DNA of 64,000 nucleotides, from assembly GCA_002989075.1 (NCBI GenBank), contig PSQN01000002.1:1132097-1196096 (forward strand), read 5' to 3'. This document shows positions 47,101-59,262 of this stretch, in pieces. The notes under the pieces are model-generated. The model saw only the letters and a list, made by a program, of their open reading frames with translations, did no database searches and was not told where the DNA came from. The position numbers were made by a program, and so were the translations under genes. Each line of letters starts with the position of its first letter. Positions within the stretch are counted from its first letter, which is position 1. This DNA is from Arthonia radiata. Lineage: Eukaryota > Ascomycota > Arthoniomycetes > Arthoniales > Arthoniaceae.

Positions 47101-48095
47101 CTGTCCTGACGACCCTCGATGGCCAGCACATCATTTAGTTGGGACTCGCTCGAGCCCATGATCGGGCACAGCCATTCAAGTAGGCGGCGATTACTTTCAA
47201 CTGAGCCATGTCAGCCTTGTGTGTAAGATGCTGAACTTAGTGCTCTCATAAGAGCCGCGCCGTGCCGTATTTCGATTTGTTGAGCAGCCTCAGCTCCTGG
47301 TTTGCCTTGTTTGCAGACATCAGTGCGGATCATTTGAGTTATCATGGTACGGACGTGATTGTGCTGGAGCTGATGATGATACTGCGGACGTGAAACACTA
47401 GAGGATGTGGCACATAGTTGGCCTCACCGTAGCGACCCCCATGTTGATGTTTATCAACTTTTCGCTAATCTGGTCCTGCCGATCGCTGATGTCGTCAAGT
47501 TCGGCATCCGTTCGAATTCCGAAGTCGCTGCTCGTAGCGAATCAGTTCATATGACTCTGCGCTTGTCGAATCATTCGCAAACCCACAGGATCGGTATGGA
47601 TGTGTTACTCACAGCTGGAGAACCTGCAGCGAAAAAGATAGGGTGTCTCTTGCATCATCGCAGCGCTCACGTATTTTCAGGAGTGTGCTCTTTTTCAGAG
47701 GGTAACGGGCTCTTTTGCCTATGGTTATAGCCTTGCTTGCCAAGCTGTCCAGATCTGAATGCTGCAGCTTCTCCACAGCTTTTTGTAGCTTCTGAAAATG
47801 CACGGAGCATGCTTGGACATCTTCGGTGATCTTCTGCACTGTGTCTTGATCAAGTTTGGGGCCTTGAAGCCTCGTTTACAGATACTCGAGACTACTCTGA
47901 AGGCTGCAAGGGTGAAATTAGTCCTTAGACGTTGACATAGTTCACGACAGTCGTGTTAACACACCTTTGCGCAGCGGAGAGTGTGTCGCTGATGTCCTCA
48001 TCGACCGACCTGAAAGAGTCATAGTACTTGATGATTCCGCGCAAGGCTGACAAGCCAAATGCAACGATACTTATAGCCGCGGCCGCAGCTTCCAT
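44190..48095 (-). pseudogene. NACHT/ankyrin NLR fused to a PKS-type acyl carrier domain, decayed
   Basis: STAND/NLR receptor. The N-terminal region (from ATG 48095, MEAAAAAISIVAFGLSALRG) is the helical start common in fungal NLRs. The P-loop GPQGVGKT forms across an intron near 46950-47020; Walker B is VVLDAFDEIPE near 46600. The winged-helix part has IKDALRTLPGNLSTAYDNAL and VNFSHYTVQEYFE. About four ankyrin repeats lie at 44990-44560 (GTPLHLAISKGR, STPLILAASKGR). The last 130 residues are a polyketide-synthase carrier domain with its linker: SEEARKLLYSAIVRKLSELLG, then LGVDSLIAGEVESWI, whose Ser (codon 44327-44325) is the phosphopantetheine site. Many introns fit, one leaving an 11-nt exon (46041-46031). 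About two in-frame interruptions suggest a young pseudogene; the ankyrin/carrier end is one clean frame (44981-44190). Confidence 0.75.
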
Positions 48096-48609
48096 GGCTG
48101 AGCTTATCAGGTCTCGGCAGAGAACGTCGCCAACATCGATGTAAGACGAGTATGCGATAAAAGATGAGTATGCGATCAAGCAGTCGGCGGCACGTGTATC
48201 GAAGGCCGCTTAGCCACACCTCGATGCTGAGTACTACACCGAGGTGATTGTGGTGGCCATAGTCTGCCAAAGCGTATGTGCAAAGAGAAACTTAGATCCT
48301 AAATAGTAGAAGAACAGTGTGCCGACAAATTAGTAACTGGTGAGCTTGGCGGCTTCATCTTATCTGTCTTGATGGTGAGGACGGCAGCCTTGTGGTGGGC
48401 AAGGCAAATGCCAAGCCTAGGAGGTACTCCACAATCGATTGCTCTGTCAGGAAGGTCAGTATGCAGCATCAAACGGATCGATATTATCTCTGCTATCCAG
48501 CTTAACGTGGCTGATACTAATCGATAGCACCGTGAACGAGAACGGTGGCCAAACCTTTTTTCGTGCATGCCGTGTTGCTTCAACACAACACAGCCTTGAC
48601 TGCTCATCG
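48096..48609. other. Intergenic
   Basis: Upstream of the NLR, downstream of the HET gene; nothing else seen. Confidence 0.45.
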
Positions 48610-50758
48610 TCAATGATGTCGAGCTAAAAAGTTTTCTTGATTCAATTTCATGCCCTTCGCGACCACCTGGCTCAGCTCTTCAATCGAGCTCTTCTCGCGA
48701 GACTGACTTCGATCAGCCTCAGTCCTCTTTGGGGCTTCGCTGATCCAATTACGGGCCCAGGCTTCAACGCTGTCACAGCCAGCCAATGAGGCTGCTTTGG
48801 CAATCTCGAGCCCCATGTCTTCTTTCGTGGGTATCCAAATGCCAACGAGCAGCGGTTGCTCTTCACCGACTTGTAAGAACTCATATGCGAGCCAGAATTG
48901 ACTCTCTGATCCAACAGCCATTTCATCTGGAAATACGATAGTAGTCGTGTCAAGATCATGACCCAGCTCAAACTCGATGCAAGAAAGTCCTAGCATGGGA
49001 GGTACTGGCTTGACCATGAGCTTGAAGCCGGCTTTGCAAGCGGTCTGAGCCTGCAGTCCTAGACTGCGGCAGACTAGTCGAAAAGCAAAGTCATTGCAGT
49101 CGAGAGGGTGTTGAAGCTTGCCTTGGAAGAGTGTAAAAGTCTCGTTGCAGTTGAGAGAGTTAGGGGTTCCCACCAGTGAAAGGCCCAGCATGTCAGGACT
49201 GTTGCTGCTCACTTGCCGTGACCGAAGACGATGGATTTCCCCATGTTTCGGGCTTCCAATCCTGATAGGCTTGTCTCACGTGCAGAAATTGGCCTTTCAA
49301 TGAGCTTCCGCAGACGGCTTGGAGACTGTCGACGGTCGTGCCGTATGGGGACGCTTCCGTGCCAGTGCGTTTGGTGTCAGGAGCTTGTGTTGATGTGGCG
49401 CTGGTGAACGGCCCGTATACATCCGATACAGACTTGATCTCAGTGTCTGATAGATATAGACTCGGACGCCATTCAAAGGAAGTATCCTCCACGGTAAAGA
49501 GACCCGCCGGCAAAGTAGTGACAAGAGCACGGCCGTGGTTGCGTTGTAATTGATCGAGGGCATTGGCCAAGAGGCTTCCGATAGATCTGCTCTTGAGGTC
49601 AGTCGGCAGAACGTACCCAGGACAGTCTACCCAAATCGCAACGATGTAGTCACGGAGCTTGGTCGCTGCCCGATTACGACTCTTAAGTAGTCGAAGCTGC
49701 ATCAGGAAACGCCCGAGGTGCAGTTGCGAGCTCAGATGAGTAACTGTACGCCATTCGCTATCTACGAGCGGATCCCCAGCCAGGAATCGCCAAGCCAGAC
49801 TTTTCGCTTGCGGTTCTTTTTCGAAGACTACACTGGCGGGGTATTGGCGGTCGAGCATCCACTCCCGAATGGTCTGGGTAAAGCCACTCTCTGTCTCGTT
49901 TAAGTAGGTGAAAAATAGTGCTTCCGCGGATACGGGCGACCTTTGCGCCTGGACTCCATTAGCAACTTAGCACGCCTCAAACTGCAGCTCTGCGTGGCCA
50001 TCGACGACTGACCATTTCTTGTGCCGTGTGGAACCAGAGTTTGGCTGCTCTAGGAAGATAGGAGATAATCTCATCAGTCATCGTCACCGTGGTCGCAAGG
50101 TCTCTTCGAGGACCGATGCAGTCTCGAACGTCTTGGGAGGTCCACATTGAGCGCACGCTCTTTGCGTACATCATCTCCTGTCTCGCCCACAATCTAGTAA
50201 TCCAGCCATAAGCGCTGATAGAGTTGATGCAGACTGTTCATGCGTGTCTGAGTCTTTGGCGTTGATTGGCGTTTATCGACGTGTCTTCGATGGCAGTCAC
50301 AGCGTCTGCTCGACTTCTGAAGCACTTGCAAGCCGATCCAGGCAGCAGCACTACAACATCGAAGCTGCGATAGATGTCGAGGATCTTGGCGAGCGTGTCT
50401 CTCACTTCTCCTTCGTTGTCTTGGGAGATGCAAAGCTGGTCGATCCAGACGTACCTCGGTGGACTCTCTACATAGCTTGGCGCCGGTGTTGCAGGACTGC
50501 CGAGTCGGACGCAGATTTGTTGCAACTCATCAATGTCCCATTCATCCCCAAGCTCCATTTCTGCGGGCTGACCATTTTCAAAGTGTCCGACACAATGCAT
50601 TTGCGGTTGAACTCGCCCCACGCATAGGATACAGCTGTTGCGTTGCCATCGGACAGATTTCTGTGATTCCTACTGATCGTGAGATGCTTGTTACTCGCCG
50701 CGAGCTTACAACGACCCTGAGTGCAAAATGAAAAGTTGACAACACGGGCACTGGTCAT
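48610..50758 (-). pseudogene. HET-domain (heterokaryon incompatibility type) gene, decayed
   Basis: The HET domain is a TIR-related module that triggers cell death after non-self contact in fungi. From ATG 50758 the landmarks appear in the expected order: TAVSYAWGEF, VGHFENGQP, EWDIDELQQIC, YVWIDQLCISQDNEGE, and ITRLWARQEMMYAK. A long C-terminal region (ETESGFTQTIREW, LAWRFLAGDPLVDSEWRTVT, VFPDEMAVGSESQF) runs to 48610. A spliced junction near 49150-49240 (GTGAGC donor, TTCCAAG acceptor) fits. The coding path is broken about three to four times, so it is read as a pseudogene. The layout is close to proteins where HET is followed by an unknown conserved region. Confidence 0.72.
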
Positions 50759-51893
50759 CGTCGTATCCTTTTAATCAGTGTCGGTGTTAGGCAGCAAGCA
50801 ATGCAGTTGGTCTCGCAGGGACTTTGCGCGAGACAGAAAAGATCCAGCATGTACGCTTTAGAAGTAACTGGAGGTGAGGAAGCCATTAGGTAATGCGTTC
50901 CCCGAATGCAGTGAGTGTGACACCAACACAAGGTGTCAACGCAGCGGGCACAGAAGTCTCAGACAATCCATCTGCTTCGATGTACTTGCCTGTGAAGACT
51001 TTGCTTTCAGCCTAGAGGCGGGCCGATAAGGTCGTAAAGTTAGGCGCTACGCAATAGTCAGAGAGGAGTCGTGGCAGTTAGGAGGAAAGTAAACAAGAGG
51101 AGGAATGTGCACATTACGCTAGCTCCAGATTGAGTTTAGCGTAGGTGTGACCGGTCGTCAGCATCTCGTCTCATCAGTGCCCCCAGCCGCCCTGCCAATT
51201 CCCAATATTCCTACCAGCGTTAAGGCCTAAAGGCGCACGACATAGCTATAACATGACCTCATTAGTCTCAAGAGAAAAATGCTATATTCCCTACTTCGCT
51301 CACTTATTGAGTCCACCTCTGCACGACCCCACAGCTGTCAACACCGCCTTCTCCTGATCTTCAGATACCCGAGATTTCCTCACGAGAGCATCCAGCGTCC
51401 TCTTGAGGATCACAAACTCCGCTGAATATTGAACCCATTGCTTGCACGGTTTCCTATAAGCGCAGATCGAGGCAACGGGGCAATAGCTATTTGCTGCAAT
51501 CTTCGCTACGGCAGTATACAGGAGTAGCTATCAGTCCAGGTAGAACGCTCATACATCGTCTAAGCTATAGTGTTACCATAAAGGGTCCGCGAACCTCGCG
51601 CTATACGTAAGCTCTTGCTCAAATTGCGATCTGGTGGTCACGAAGAGTAATCAAGCCCGCACTTGACACGTATGCTGCACTCAGCGTCCGCTTTTATAGG
51701 AATTGTCCCCAATGGGCGCATTGTGCGATACCGGCCGAAAGGGCAACGTGTCAAGGTGTGGATGCAGCCTGTGCAAGCGAAGTGCGTCATGGCCTTGACG
51801 CGACTGCTCCGGGAGGAATTCGTCGAGCTACGAGTGTCTGAGCGATGCAAGCGGGCTCGTGTCATGTACTTGGGTTGAACCGGCATGTGCGAA
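50759..51893. other. Long intergenic stretch between the two HET genes
   Basis: No gene or RNA recognised in 1.1 kb. Confidence 0.45.
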
Positions 51894-54325
51894 TTAGGCC
51901 GCGGTGTCACCGGCATTGCCATGGATCTCCCATTCTTGTTCAGAGTGCAGCATCACGGCTGGGTAGATCAATGACTTCTCCTGCTCCTCATCAGCAGTCC
52001 AGGGTGGAGTGGCTCTCTCCTCAAAGACACTGCCCTGCTTCATAACGCTCACTGCTCTGAGATATTCTCCCTTGACGACTCCAGTGTCTTCGAAATGACT
52101 GACTTGAGAAGCGCTCAGCGAGATAAGTGCTCCTAGACATCCACTGATCGGGCTCGGCGTGTCCTGGCCCAAGAGCAAAGCCATCCTAGTGCCAGGCGAT
52201 GTGAAGTCGATACCTTCCCATGGTTTGTTCCCGTTTTTATTGTTCTGTCGGATGAAGTAAGTTCCTTCATCGATAGAGATGGCTATGACCCCGGAAGGAT
52301 TCTCACGTAGCGTCTCTGTGATTAGCAGACCGTGGTGGGTGAAGAACAGGACGCCCTCCCGCTGGATAGCTGGGACTGATGTCGGCGACACCAACTGCGC
52401 ACAGTCCGTCATGTGTTTGAACGCCCATGGTCGCAGAGCGTCATCGCCTTTCGCGGCCGGCCGGCACAGGACACCTACTGGAAACTCTTCGTACATCGGC
52501 CACAGTGCCGCGATGCGGTTCGCCGGCGGCGCATCCAGGACCGGCAGAAGATCCATGTCCAATAGTGTTGCAACGCAGATCGCTTCGTCAGCCTTGTGGC
52601 TGGCCGTGCGAGCGCTCAGCTCCCGCCAGATGGAAAAAACACGGGCAAAGTAACGTAGATTAAGCGCACGGCTGCGCATGCGAAAGTCCGTCTGTACATC
52701 TGCGAAGTATGCGACTTCGTCGTCAAAGAAGTGGCTGTACCAGTTTTCCTTCTGACTGGGTGGGTCGATGATCTTGAACGCTGTATCTTTGAATTGGAAG
52801 TACAAGTTCTTGGCCAACAGACCCTCCTGCAGCGTCCAGTAGCGACGAACCCACGAAGAAGCATCAACGCGCGCAACAATTTCTTCTGATCCAATGGAAT
52901 CGGGGACATCAGGGTCATCTCGGTAGCCGGGCGTTTTGAGGAGAGCGGAATCCAGTACTATAACGCGATTGGCACGACTATAAACGGCGCGCATATTTTG
53001 GATCGCCGCTTTGCGCAGATGACGATCTTCAGCGCCTGGTGGCACGCAGAGGGTGTCCATCCAGAAGTAAAGGGGAGCTGCGTGGAACTCTTCAGCTGTG
53101 AGTCTAGGCTCGGAGGGCCCACTCTCATCATCTCCCCATACAGAGTCATGGTATTGCACTGGGGAATGCTTGGAAACATCCGTGAAATTGGTCTTCCTGA
53201 GACAATGCTGGAGTCGCTTAATCTGACAAAGCGGCAGAGCGTTCGCGCGTGGGTTGCCGAGACCGTCGGCCCAGCTACAGCACGTCTCAATCAGTGTCAC
53301 TCCTTTTATCAGCGCACACATACGTACACATGTGAGATGGCTGTATAGTGGAATTCATGTCGATGGCTCACTAACTTCAGCTGCGGCGTTGATTGTCTCT
53401 CCCCGTCTTCAAGATAGACAGTTGGAATTCCGCCCTCCCGCAAGATCTCTCGCAGCTGCTCGGCATCAACATTGAGAAAGCTTTCTGGCTGCATATTCAG
53501 ACATTCGCAATCATCCACATGCTTGGTCATATACGTGTGTTCATCTATGTTCGACGACCGGCATGCAACGTCCCCCCACTCGCATTGGGCGTGTGCGCCA
53601 GGAATTTTCTCAAATGACGGCCTGAGCAGACTCAGGAAGGTCTGCAGACCCAACTTGCAAGGCCTTCCCATCTGTCTGATCACCGAGGGACACCAGCCCG
53701 TTTGTTTCAACCGCTCTTCAATGAATGCGTTCGGAACATTGCGCCAGGGCGTCTCATATGCGTTTACCCACGCCTCGTGTTTGAGGGGATTTGCGCCGGC
53801 GTTGATGCATGTCACGGCATGCTCGAGCGCCGTAGCGAGCAACTGGATTGACAACTCGACTTCCGGCCCGACTATGGCCGTGAAGTCGTCGAAGTCAGTG
53901 AATGCGGCGTGGGATGTCCTCAATGCTGCTAAAACTCTATTCCTGCGCCTTGCGAACTCGACCGAATCACTTCTGGCTACTTCGTGGTCCGCTCGCCAAC
54001 GATGCAGGTATGTGCGTAGCTTGGCAGTCGTTATGAATCTGGACTTGGGCGTCTCTTCGGATGATCCGTTTTCCACAAAGTCTGCTTGGTTGATATCAAG
54101 CTGTAGGATCTCCTGTAATAAGCCGAAGAAGAGCCATGCTTGTAGCATTGCGGCAACATCTTCGCGGCTGTGGGGTTCAAACCCGCCTCTTTGAATGTTT
54201 GTCAGATCAAAAGGCGGTGTTTGATCCGTCGGGTACGTCGCAAAGTTGTCGCCAGTATAGAAACGCCCTTTGAAAGGAACGCGGATGGCATTGAATGGCT
54301 GAGCGATGGGCGGGAAGTGTTGCAT
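51894..54325 (-). CDS. HET-domain protein, apparently whole
   Basis: 792 aa. Exons 54325-53328 and 53274-51894; the 53-nt intron (GTACGT donor, GCTGTAG acceptor) lies inside the HET domain and joins YTAISHV to WADGLGN, making the classic first HET motif. The start is the first ATG (MQHFPPIAQPFNAIRVPFKG); the frame is open three codons further, without ATG. Residues 1-320 are an N-terminal region with a Cys/His cluster (CEWGDVACRSS, HVDDCECLN). HET motifs follow: YTAISHVWADG, FWMDTLCVPPG and VRRYWTLQEGLLAKNLYF. The C-terminal 330 residues are not recognised. Expected role is cell death upon incompatible fusion. It is the only member of the 44-54 kb cluster without breaks. Confidence 0.88.
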
Positions 54326-55100
54326 CTTGCACAATACAATGAGAGCGTGACAGAGTGAGTGAGATCATACAGGCAAAGCTTACTGAACAATGATTCTATG
54401 CCATGATGATTGTGAGACAGAACAACAGGGTTTGCGGAGACGTGGCATTACAAACCCCATTTTTGAAGCATTTGCCATCTCTCACAAACACCGAGGGTGT
54501 AGACCGTCTTTTCACTGCTGACGAGAGCTAAAGCTGCAGAGAACTTATCTGGAAATCACAAGCGAGCTTCATCCTTTGCTCCAGTGGTTGTGCTCTCGAA
54601 TGGCTGCTTACCTGCCTTAACTAGTGCAAGGCTGTGAAAGAGGAGGCTCAAAACGAAGTCGTCTTTTCGGTCTAGACTCCATATCGTCACGAGTGCTGTA
54701 GAAGGCCGTGGTCGGCGCGAGGAGAATCGCCTCGGAAACACTCCGCAAAGTTGCTTGCGTGCCTTGGCTCTCTGAAGGCGTTAACGGCGCTTCTAGTTAG
54801 TGGCGGCAGCTTCCGCCACGGAAGCTCATTGAGTCCAGTCAGGCCGAACCCTTTCAAATGGACTGGGATGCAGAAGCTGCTCGGGCCGAAACTACAGATC
54901 ATTGTTTCGAACGGAAGTGAAAGAAGAAAGATTTGTCGGCGAGAGGATGATCTTTCACCTCGGGAAAAAAAGCCAGATGCTTACGTAAGTATTGCCAAGA
55001 CTTTTTGACCTTCCTTGATTCGTGAACAGCTTTGTTGGTAGCTTGATGTATTTCTTTGCTCCTTGCGCATTCGGTGTCAGAAGACATGTGAGTAGACAAA
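54326..55100. other. Intergenic
   Basis: Upstream of the HET gene. Short frames on both strands without motifs; nothing supported. Confidence 0.4.
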
Positions 55101-55666
55101 TCACTGACGTGTGGGCCAAGTCCATATTGGAGCAAGCGTTTGCTTATTTGCATCTTGTCCGTCCGCCGTACCTACGGCCGTAGGATCTTTGTACGGATGT
55201 ACCCTGCAATCTGGACATTGTCGAAATCGCTTAGAATGGTCGATTGACTGACAAGCAGAGTTCAGTGACGGCAGAGCAAGTTTTCGATACTTCCAGAAGG
55301 TGGCTTCGCGACACGGCCGACATAATATCTTGCAAGGACTTTCTAGCTTATGTAAATTCCATTTGAGAAGATCTCGGTACTCGGAATTGCTGGCAATACT
55401 CTTGCGTTCCATGGAGGGCATAAGCGAGTGTTAATAGAGACTTTGGTGAAGACGCCAAGGAGGGAAAGAATGGGACCGGCACGACGGGCCACGGCACAAG
55501 AAGGTTGCGTGCAAGGCCCCCGCGAACTCTGCATTAGCGCATTGAGAAGTGGGGCTCGATACTCCGTACTCGTAAGATGTGGTGTATTGCGGGCAGGATT
55601 TGAACAACTCCCACAGCGTTCCATGTTTGTTGAATTTCCTCTCATTGAAGTGTCGACTGGCGACAT
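55101..55666 (-). CDS. Hypothetical Cys-rich protein (possible zinc-binding), uncertain model
   Basis: Not recognised. From a possible start at 55666 the frame reads ERCGSCSNPARNTPHLTS, then APLLNALMQSSRGPCTQPSC and RRAGPILSLLGVFTK. A second frame (stop 55101) reads SEYRDLLKWNLHKLESPCKI then LCRPCREATFWKYRKLA and FRQCPDC. The two join in phase if a 41-nt intron with GTCTCT donor and GCAAG acceptor (about 55441-55401) is removed. Cys pairs at both ends (C-x2-C, C-x2-C, C-x2-C) suggest a metal site. The donor is weak and the intron short, so a frameshifted relic is also possible. It lies just upstream of the HET gene, same strand. Confidence 0.42.
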
Positions 55667-56395
55667 GTACTCGACGTTCACGAGGCGGTCCAATGTCTTG
55701 GATGCGCACTCAACGAGTACCCGGTGAGGCTGACGGTCATCGGCCAATGCCTACTCACATGACTGTTTTCTTTTTAGAAGACAACCAGATTCAAAAGTCG
55801 AGCCAATTCCGGAGGTGGGGAAGTCCTTATGAATGTCACGTATTTTAGAACCTCCACCGCGGAAGTTTATAGGCGTGACACCGCGACGTATCTGCCAAGT
55901 CCGTGGGTCCACGGTGTTAAGTACTCTTTCGTCAGTCAGCCCTACCGAGGATCCCTGCGAGACCCACGTTGATCGCCAATCCATGGAGTTGTTTTGCCCT
56001 TTGATGCTGTGAAACAGTTCGCCATCGCCGCGGGATCGCGGGAAGGGAGCGTCCGTATGCGATGGTCCAATTATGTCGCCATGGATAGCCAGTGCGGGTG
56101 TCGAGAGCACGCGCAACCCGCGTGCCCTTGCTCTCCAACGGCGGGATCATCCTTTACGATGGGTCTTCGAATGCTTGACTTGCCAAACCACCCTCAAAAT
56201 CGATGTATCTAGATGCCGGCATGTCGGTTCTGCATTAGCTTCCTTCCGGGGCCAAGCGAGGATTCGTCGCGCAGCCGTTATTTAGACTGGCATGTCTCGC
56301 TTTTAGATTCTCTTCGCAACAGCTGTTCCTGGGTCATAGCTTTTTTACCGTGGACAGCGCAGCAACACCCAACGAACCCTACCCAGGAAGCCAAG
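55667..56395. other. Intergenic
   Basis: Divergent upstream region of the Cys-rich and the membrane protein genes; nothing supported. Confidence 0.4.
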
Positions 56396-57758
56396 ATGAG
56401 CCAACCTCACGGTCCAACATCTGGGAGCGGTCCGCCGCCTGGCGCTCCGCCCATGGGGGGACCTCCCGGCGCTGCTGGCCTACACGGGCCCCCTTCAATG
56501 ACGTGCGCATACGAGAACCGCGGGCTTGTCGTGCTCGCCGTGGAGAGCAGTGTCATTGCCGTAGCGATCATCACCACGCTCATGAGAGCAGTCGTGCGCT
56601 TACGAATCCTCAAGTCGCCAAGCTGGGATGACCTGTTGCTGCTCGTTGGCTTCGTAAGTATAGCGAGGCGTCGATGGAACACCTGCAGTGCTGACACGCT
56701 CCTTGCAGCTTGCTCTTGTCGGGACGTTTGCAATTGAAGTCAAGGAGGTCGAGTACGGCCTCGGCCAACACATCTGGTGTCTGTCTCAACAACAGCTTAC
56801 CGGTCTCGCGCCCCTACAATATGCTTGTCAAGTCCTTACTGTGGCCTCGACGATGTTCACACGTTTGTCGATCTGCGTATTCTTTCTGCGACTGTTCTCC
56901 ATCAGCAAGCCAGCAAGGATGTTCCTATACGCCATTGCGGCTGTCATCATCGTCATGAGCATCGTCACCGGCTCGATGCTCATCCCGGAGTGCACACCGC
57001 GGGCTAAGCTGTTGAACCCGAGTCTCCCTGGCCACTGCACCAGTCGTGAGAGACAGACGATTGTCGGCTATGTCAATGGATGTAGGACATCCATGCGCCC
57101 GGTCAGGTGATCAAGCTGACCGCATCTCCAGCTCTCTCGATCTTCTGCGATTTGGCTTTAGCGATCTTTCCGATATATTTCCTCCGAAATATCCAGATGA
57201 AGCTCAGACTTAAAGCAGGCATCTGCATCTTGATGAGTCTTGGAGTGTTGTGAGTAGCCCCGAGAGCCCCTCTCAGAAAACGTAACCTGACACCTGGTAC
57301 CAGCACCGCGGCTTGCGCACTCGTAAGGACAGTCGTCCTCGCTGAAGTCACGGGACAAGATCCCACTTGTAGGTTGCCCCAGCCCTTGGTGTCCTGATAG
57401 AGCGCATGCTTACCTCGACGCAGATGAGCTTGTCTCAGTGACCATCTTCACGTGGCTCGAGGCGGCAGTCGCTGTCATTGTCGCCAATATACCCACCATC
57501 AAACCCTTGTTCGTCTCCCGCAGTCAGCCCGCGACGCCACATGGCGCGCCTGTTATGCGGTCTAGCGAGCCAAGCAGCAAAGACGGCATTTACAAGAAGT
57601 GGGCTGAGTACTCCTCGAAAGTATGGAGTTCGCGAGCTTCGGAAAGCAGTCGAAGGTTAGCCAGCGACGCAGAGACGGCAGATCATGTTCCGTTGAGGCC
57701 GGTGAGGGATCCGCCGATGAAGAGGCCAGAAGCTGTGTATTACGAGACCGGAAATTGA
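56396..57758 (+). CDS. Rhodopsin-like seven-helix integral membrane protein (fungal SAT4/PTH11-related type)
   Basis: 382 aa. Exons 56396-56653, 56709-57081, 57132-57249, 57304-57368 and 57424-57758 (introns 55, 50, 54 and 55 nt), all in phase. The N-terminus MSQPHGPTSGSGPPPGAPPM is Gly/Pro-rich and extracellular by expectation. Seven hydrophobic segments follow, with the family marks SPSWDDLLLLVG after the first helix, YGLGQHIW in the first loop, YACQVLTVASTMFTRLSICVFFLRLF, a loop with CTPRAKLL/PGHC cysteines, FCDLALAIFPIYFLRNIQMK and TWLEAAVAVIVANIPTIKPL. The cytosolic tail is Ser/Arg-rich. The family is very large in filamentous ascomycetes and its members are mostly uncharacterised; some relate to PTH11-type receptors. 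No CFEM domain is present here. Confidence 0.9.
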
Positions 57759-57941
57759 TGAGTTGATGAGTGTGACGATGGTAGATGATTTAGATGTGTA
57801 TGATACTATGTACGATCAATGCACGCTCTGATGGGGCCTAAGGCTTTCTCTGTCTGGATGTCTGCTGTCTGTGCTAGCTTCGTGAGTGCGCATCGGACAG
57901 TGCAGTCGGAAAATTTGAATGTGAGGATGCAGGTGGGAAGT

Positions 57942-58032
57942 CCAATTGGAGTACCCAGTTGGGGACCAGTTGGACGCCAATCAGGAAGAATCCAATTGGG
58001 GCCCAATTGGAAACCAGTTGGAGGCCAGTTGG
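57942..58032. repeat. 11-bp-period array of CCARTTGG palindromes
   Basis: CCAATTGG or CCAGTTGG begins at 57942, 57955, 57966, 57992, 58003, 58014 and 58025, with a changed unit (CCAATCAGG) at 57977; most steps are exactly 11 bp. Confidence 0.85.
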
Positions 58033-58117
58033 GGACCGTAAGTACGCTTTCGGGCAACCCGTATAGACTCGGACAGGTGAATGCCCGTTACTCGGACACC
58101 CGCCCTGGGCCGAACCG

Positions 58118-58216
58118 AGCTGGACCGAGCTGGACCGAGCTGGACCGGACAGGTCGGAGATAGTCGAGCTAGACCGAACTGGACCGAGATAGTCGAGCTG
58201 GACCGAACTGGACCGA
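58118..58216. repeat. 10-bp array AGCTGGACCG with a 29-bp higher-order unit
   Basis: AGCTGGACCG stands three times in tandem at 58118-58147; then a 29-bp unit starting AGATAGTCGAGCT occurs at 58158 and again at 58187. Confidence 0.85.
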
Positions 58217-58493
58217 GTCTGCCGCCAAGCGGCCGTTCTGGCCTCCAGCCACGTTGTGAGTTTCGAGGACATCGTGCGCTGCATGCTTGACAGCTGTTAC
58301 GCTCGCGACGACTTGAATATAGCGTACTCTCTCATGAGCCGTCGGATTATGTGTGTGCTGTCAGAAAACGTCAGCGCTAACATGTGGTGAAGCCCGGTGG
58401 AAGCCAGTCGCGAGTCTTTTGGAAACGGTGGAACTCCCGAGTGGAATTGGAGGCTCTCCAATTATGGTGAAGTTGGAGAATGCCCATTTCGTT

Positions 58494-58561
58494 CCAGTTG
58501 GAGGATGCCCAGTTGGCTCCAGTTGGCTCCAGTTGGCTCCAGTTGGAAACTCGCCAGCTGG
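58494..58561. repeat. 10-bp array CCAGTTGGCT
   Basis: CCAGTTGG at 58494, 58509, 58519, 58529 and 58539, the last four exactly 10 bp apart, closing with CCAGCTGG at 58554. Confidence 0.85.
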
Positions 58562-59262
58562 ACGCAGTAGGGACATTTGCAGCTGTAAGCTCTCCAGTCG
58601 AGATCAGTCAGTGGCGTCTGCAGCCAGCTGGACCCAGTTGCAAATATCACGAGTCCAGGACTAAGCCGCCCGGCCGCGAGAGGCAGCCCTCCATTTGTAC
58701 CTAAGCGAGGCATACGCATTGCAACTACCCCTGTTTGCCAGTCTTACGCACTGCTGAAGTCCCTCACGTCATTTAGTGAGACTATACACGCCCACAGAAT
58801 ACCTGCATTCATGGATTTCATAACACTTACACTGACGTTTTGTACGAGGTTTAGTTATGTTCCAGCTGTAACTCTTCTGGAGCAGACATAAGATGAAGCT
58901 TCACGTCAGAGAAAACAGCGTTATGGACGAAGGGGTGACGACCGTTGCATCTTGGGTCACTTCCAAACTGGTAGCTCGGCAGCCTTTTCTATCGACGTCA
59001 AGGCCAACTAGAGGTCGCACTTCCCAGTCCACATCTGCGACACCTTTTTGCAAGCACTTGAAGACAATGCGCGATCTGTTGCATTAGAGATAACTGCTCG
59101 TCTGGCAAAGATTGCCTTATGGGCTCGCTATCGTTGCTGATCCAAATTGCGAACCGAGCAATACATCTTTCTAACCATGCGCATGGTAGCAATCTTGCCA
59201 TGCTGATTCATAGGGAAAGCGCCACCCGAGTCGAGCGAGGACATTCCTTGAGTCTTGGGTGT

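Larger units (their letters stand above)
57759..59262. other. Intergenic stretch with minisatellite arrays
   Basis: No gene supported. Frames open on both strands at 57.8-58.7 kb come from short-period repeats (listed separately). From 58.7 to 59.26 kb nothing else is recognised. Confidence 0.45.

Noticed and set aside
54170-54186. GGTTCAAACCC, like a tRNA B box
   Set aside because: No A box or cloverleaf around it, and it lies within the HET coding exon.
53472-54194. A 240-aa + frame
   Set aside because: Antisense of the first exon of the intact HET gene; no motif.
57819-58290. Overlapping open frames on both strands
   Set aside because: Caused by 10-11-bp minisatellite units lacking stops; no conserved protein pattern.
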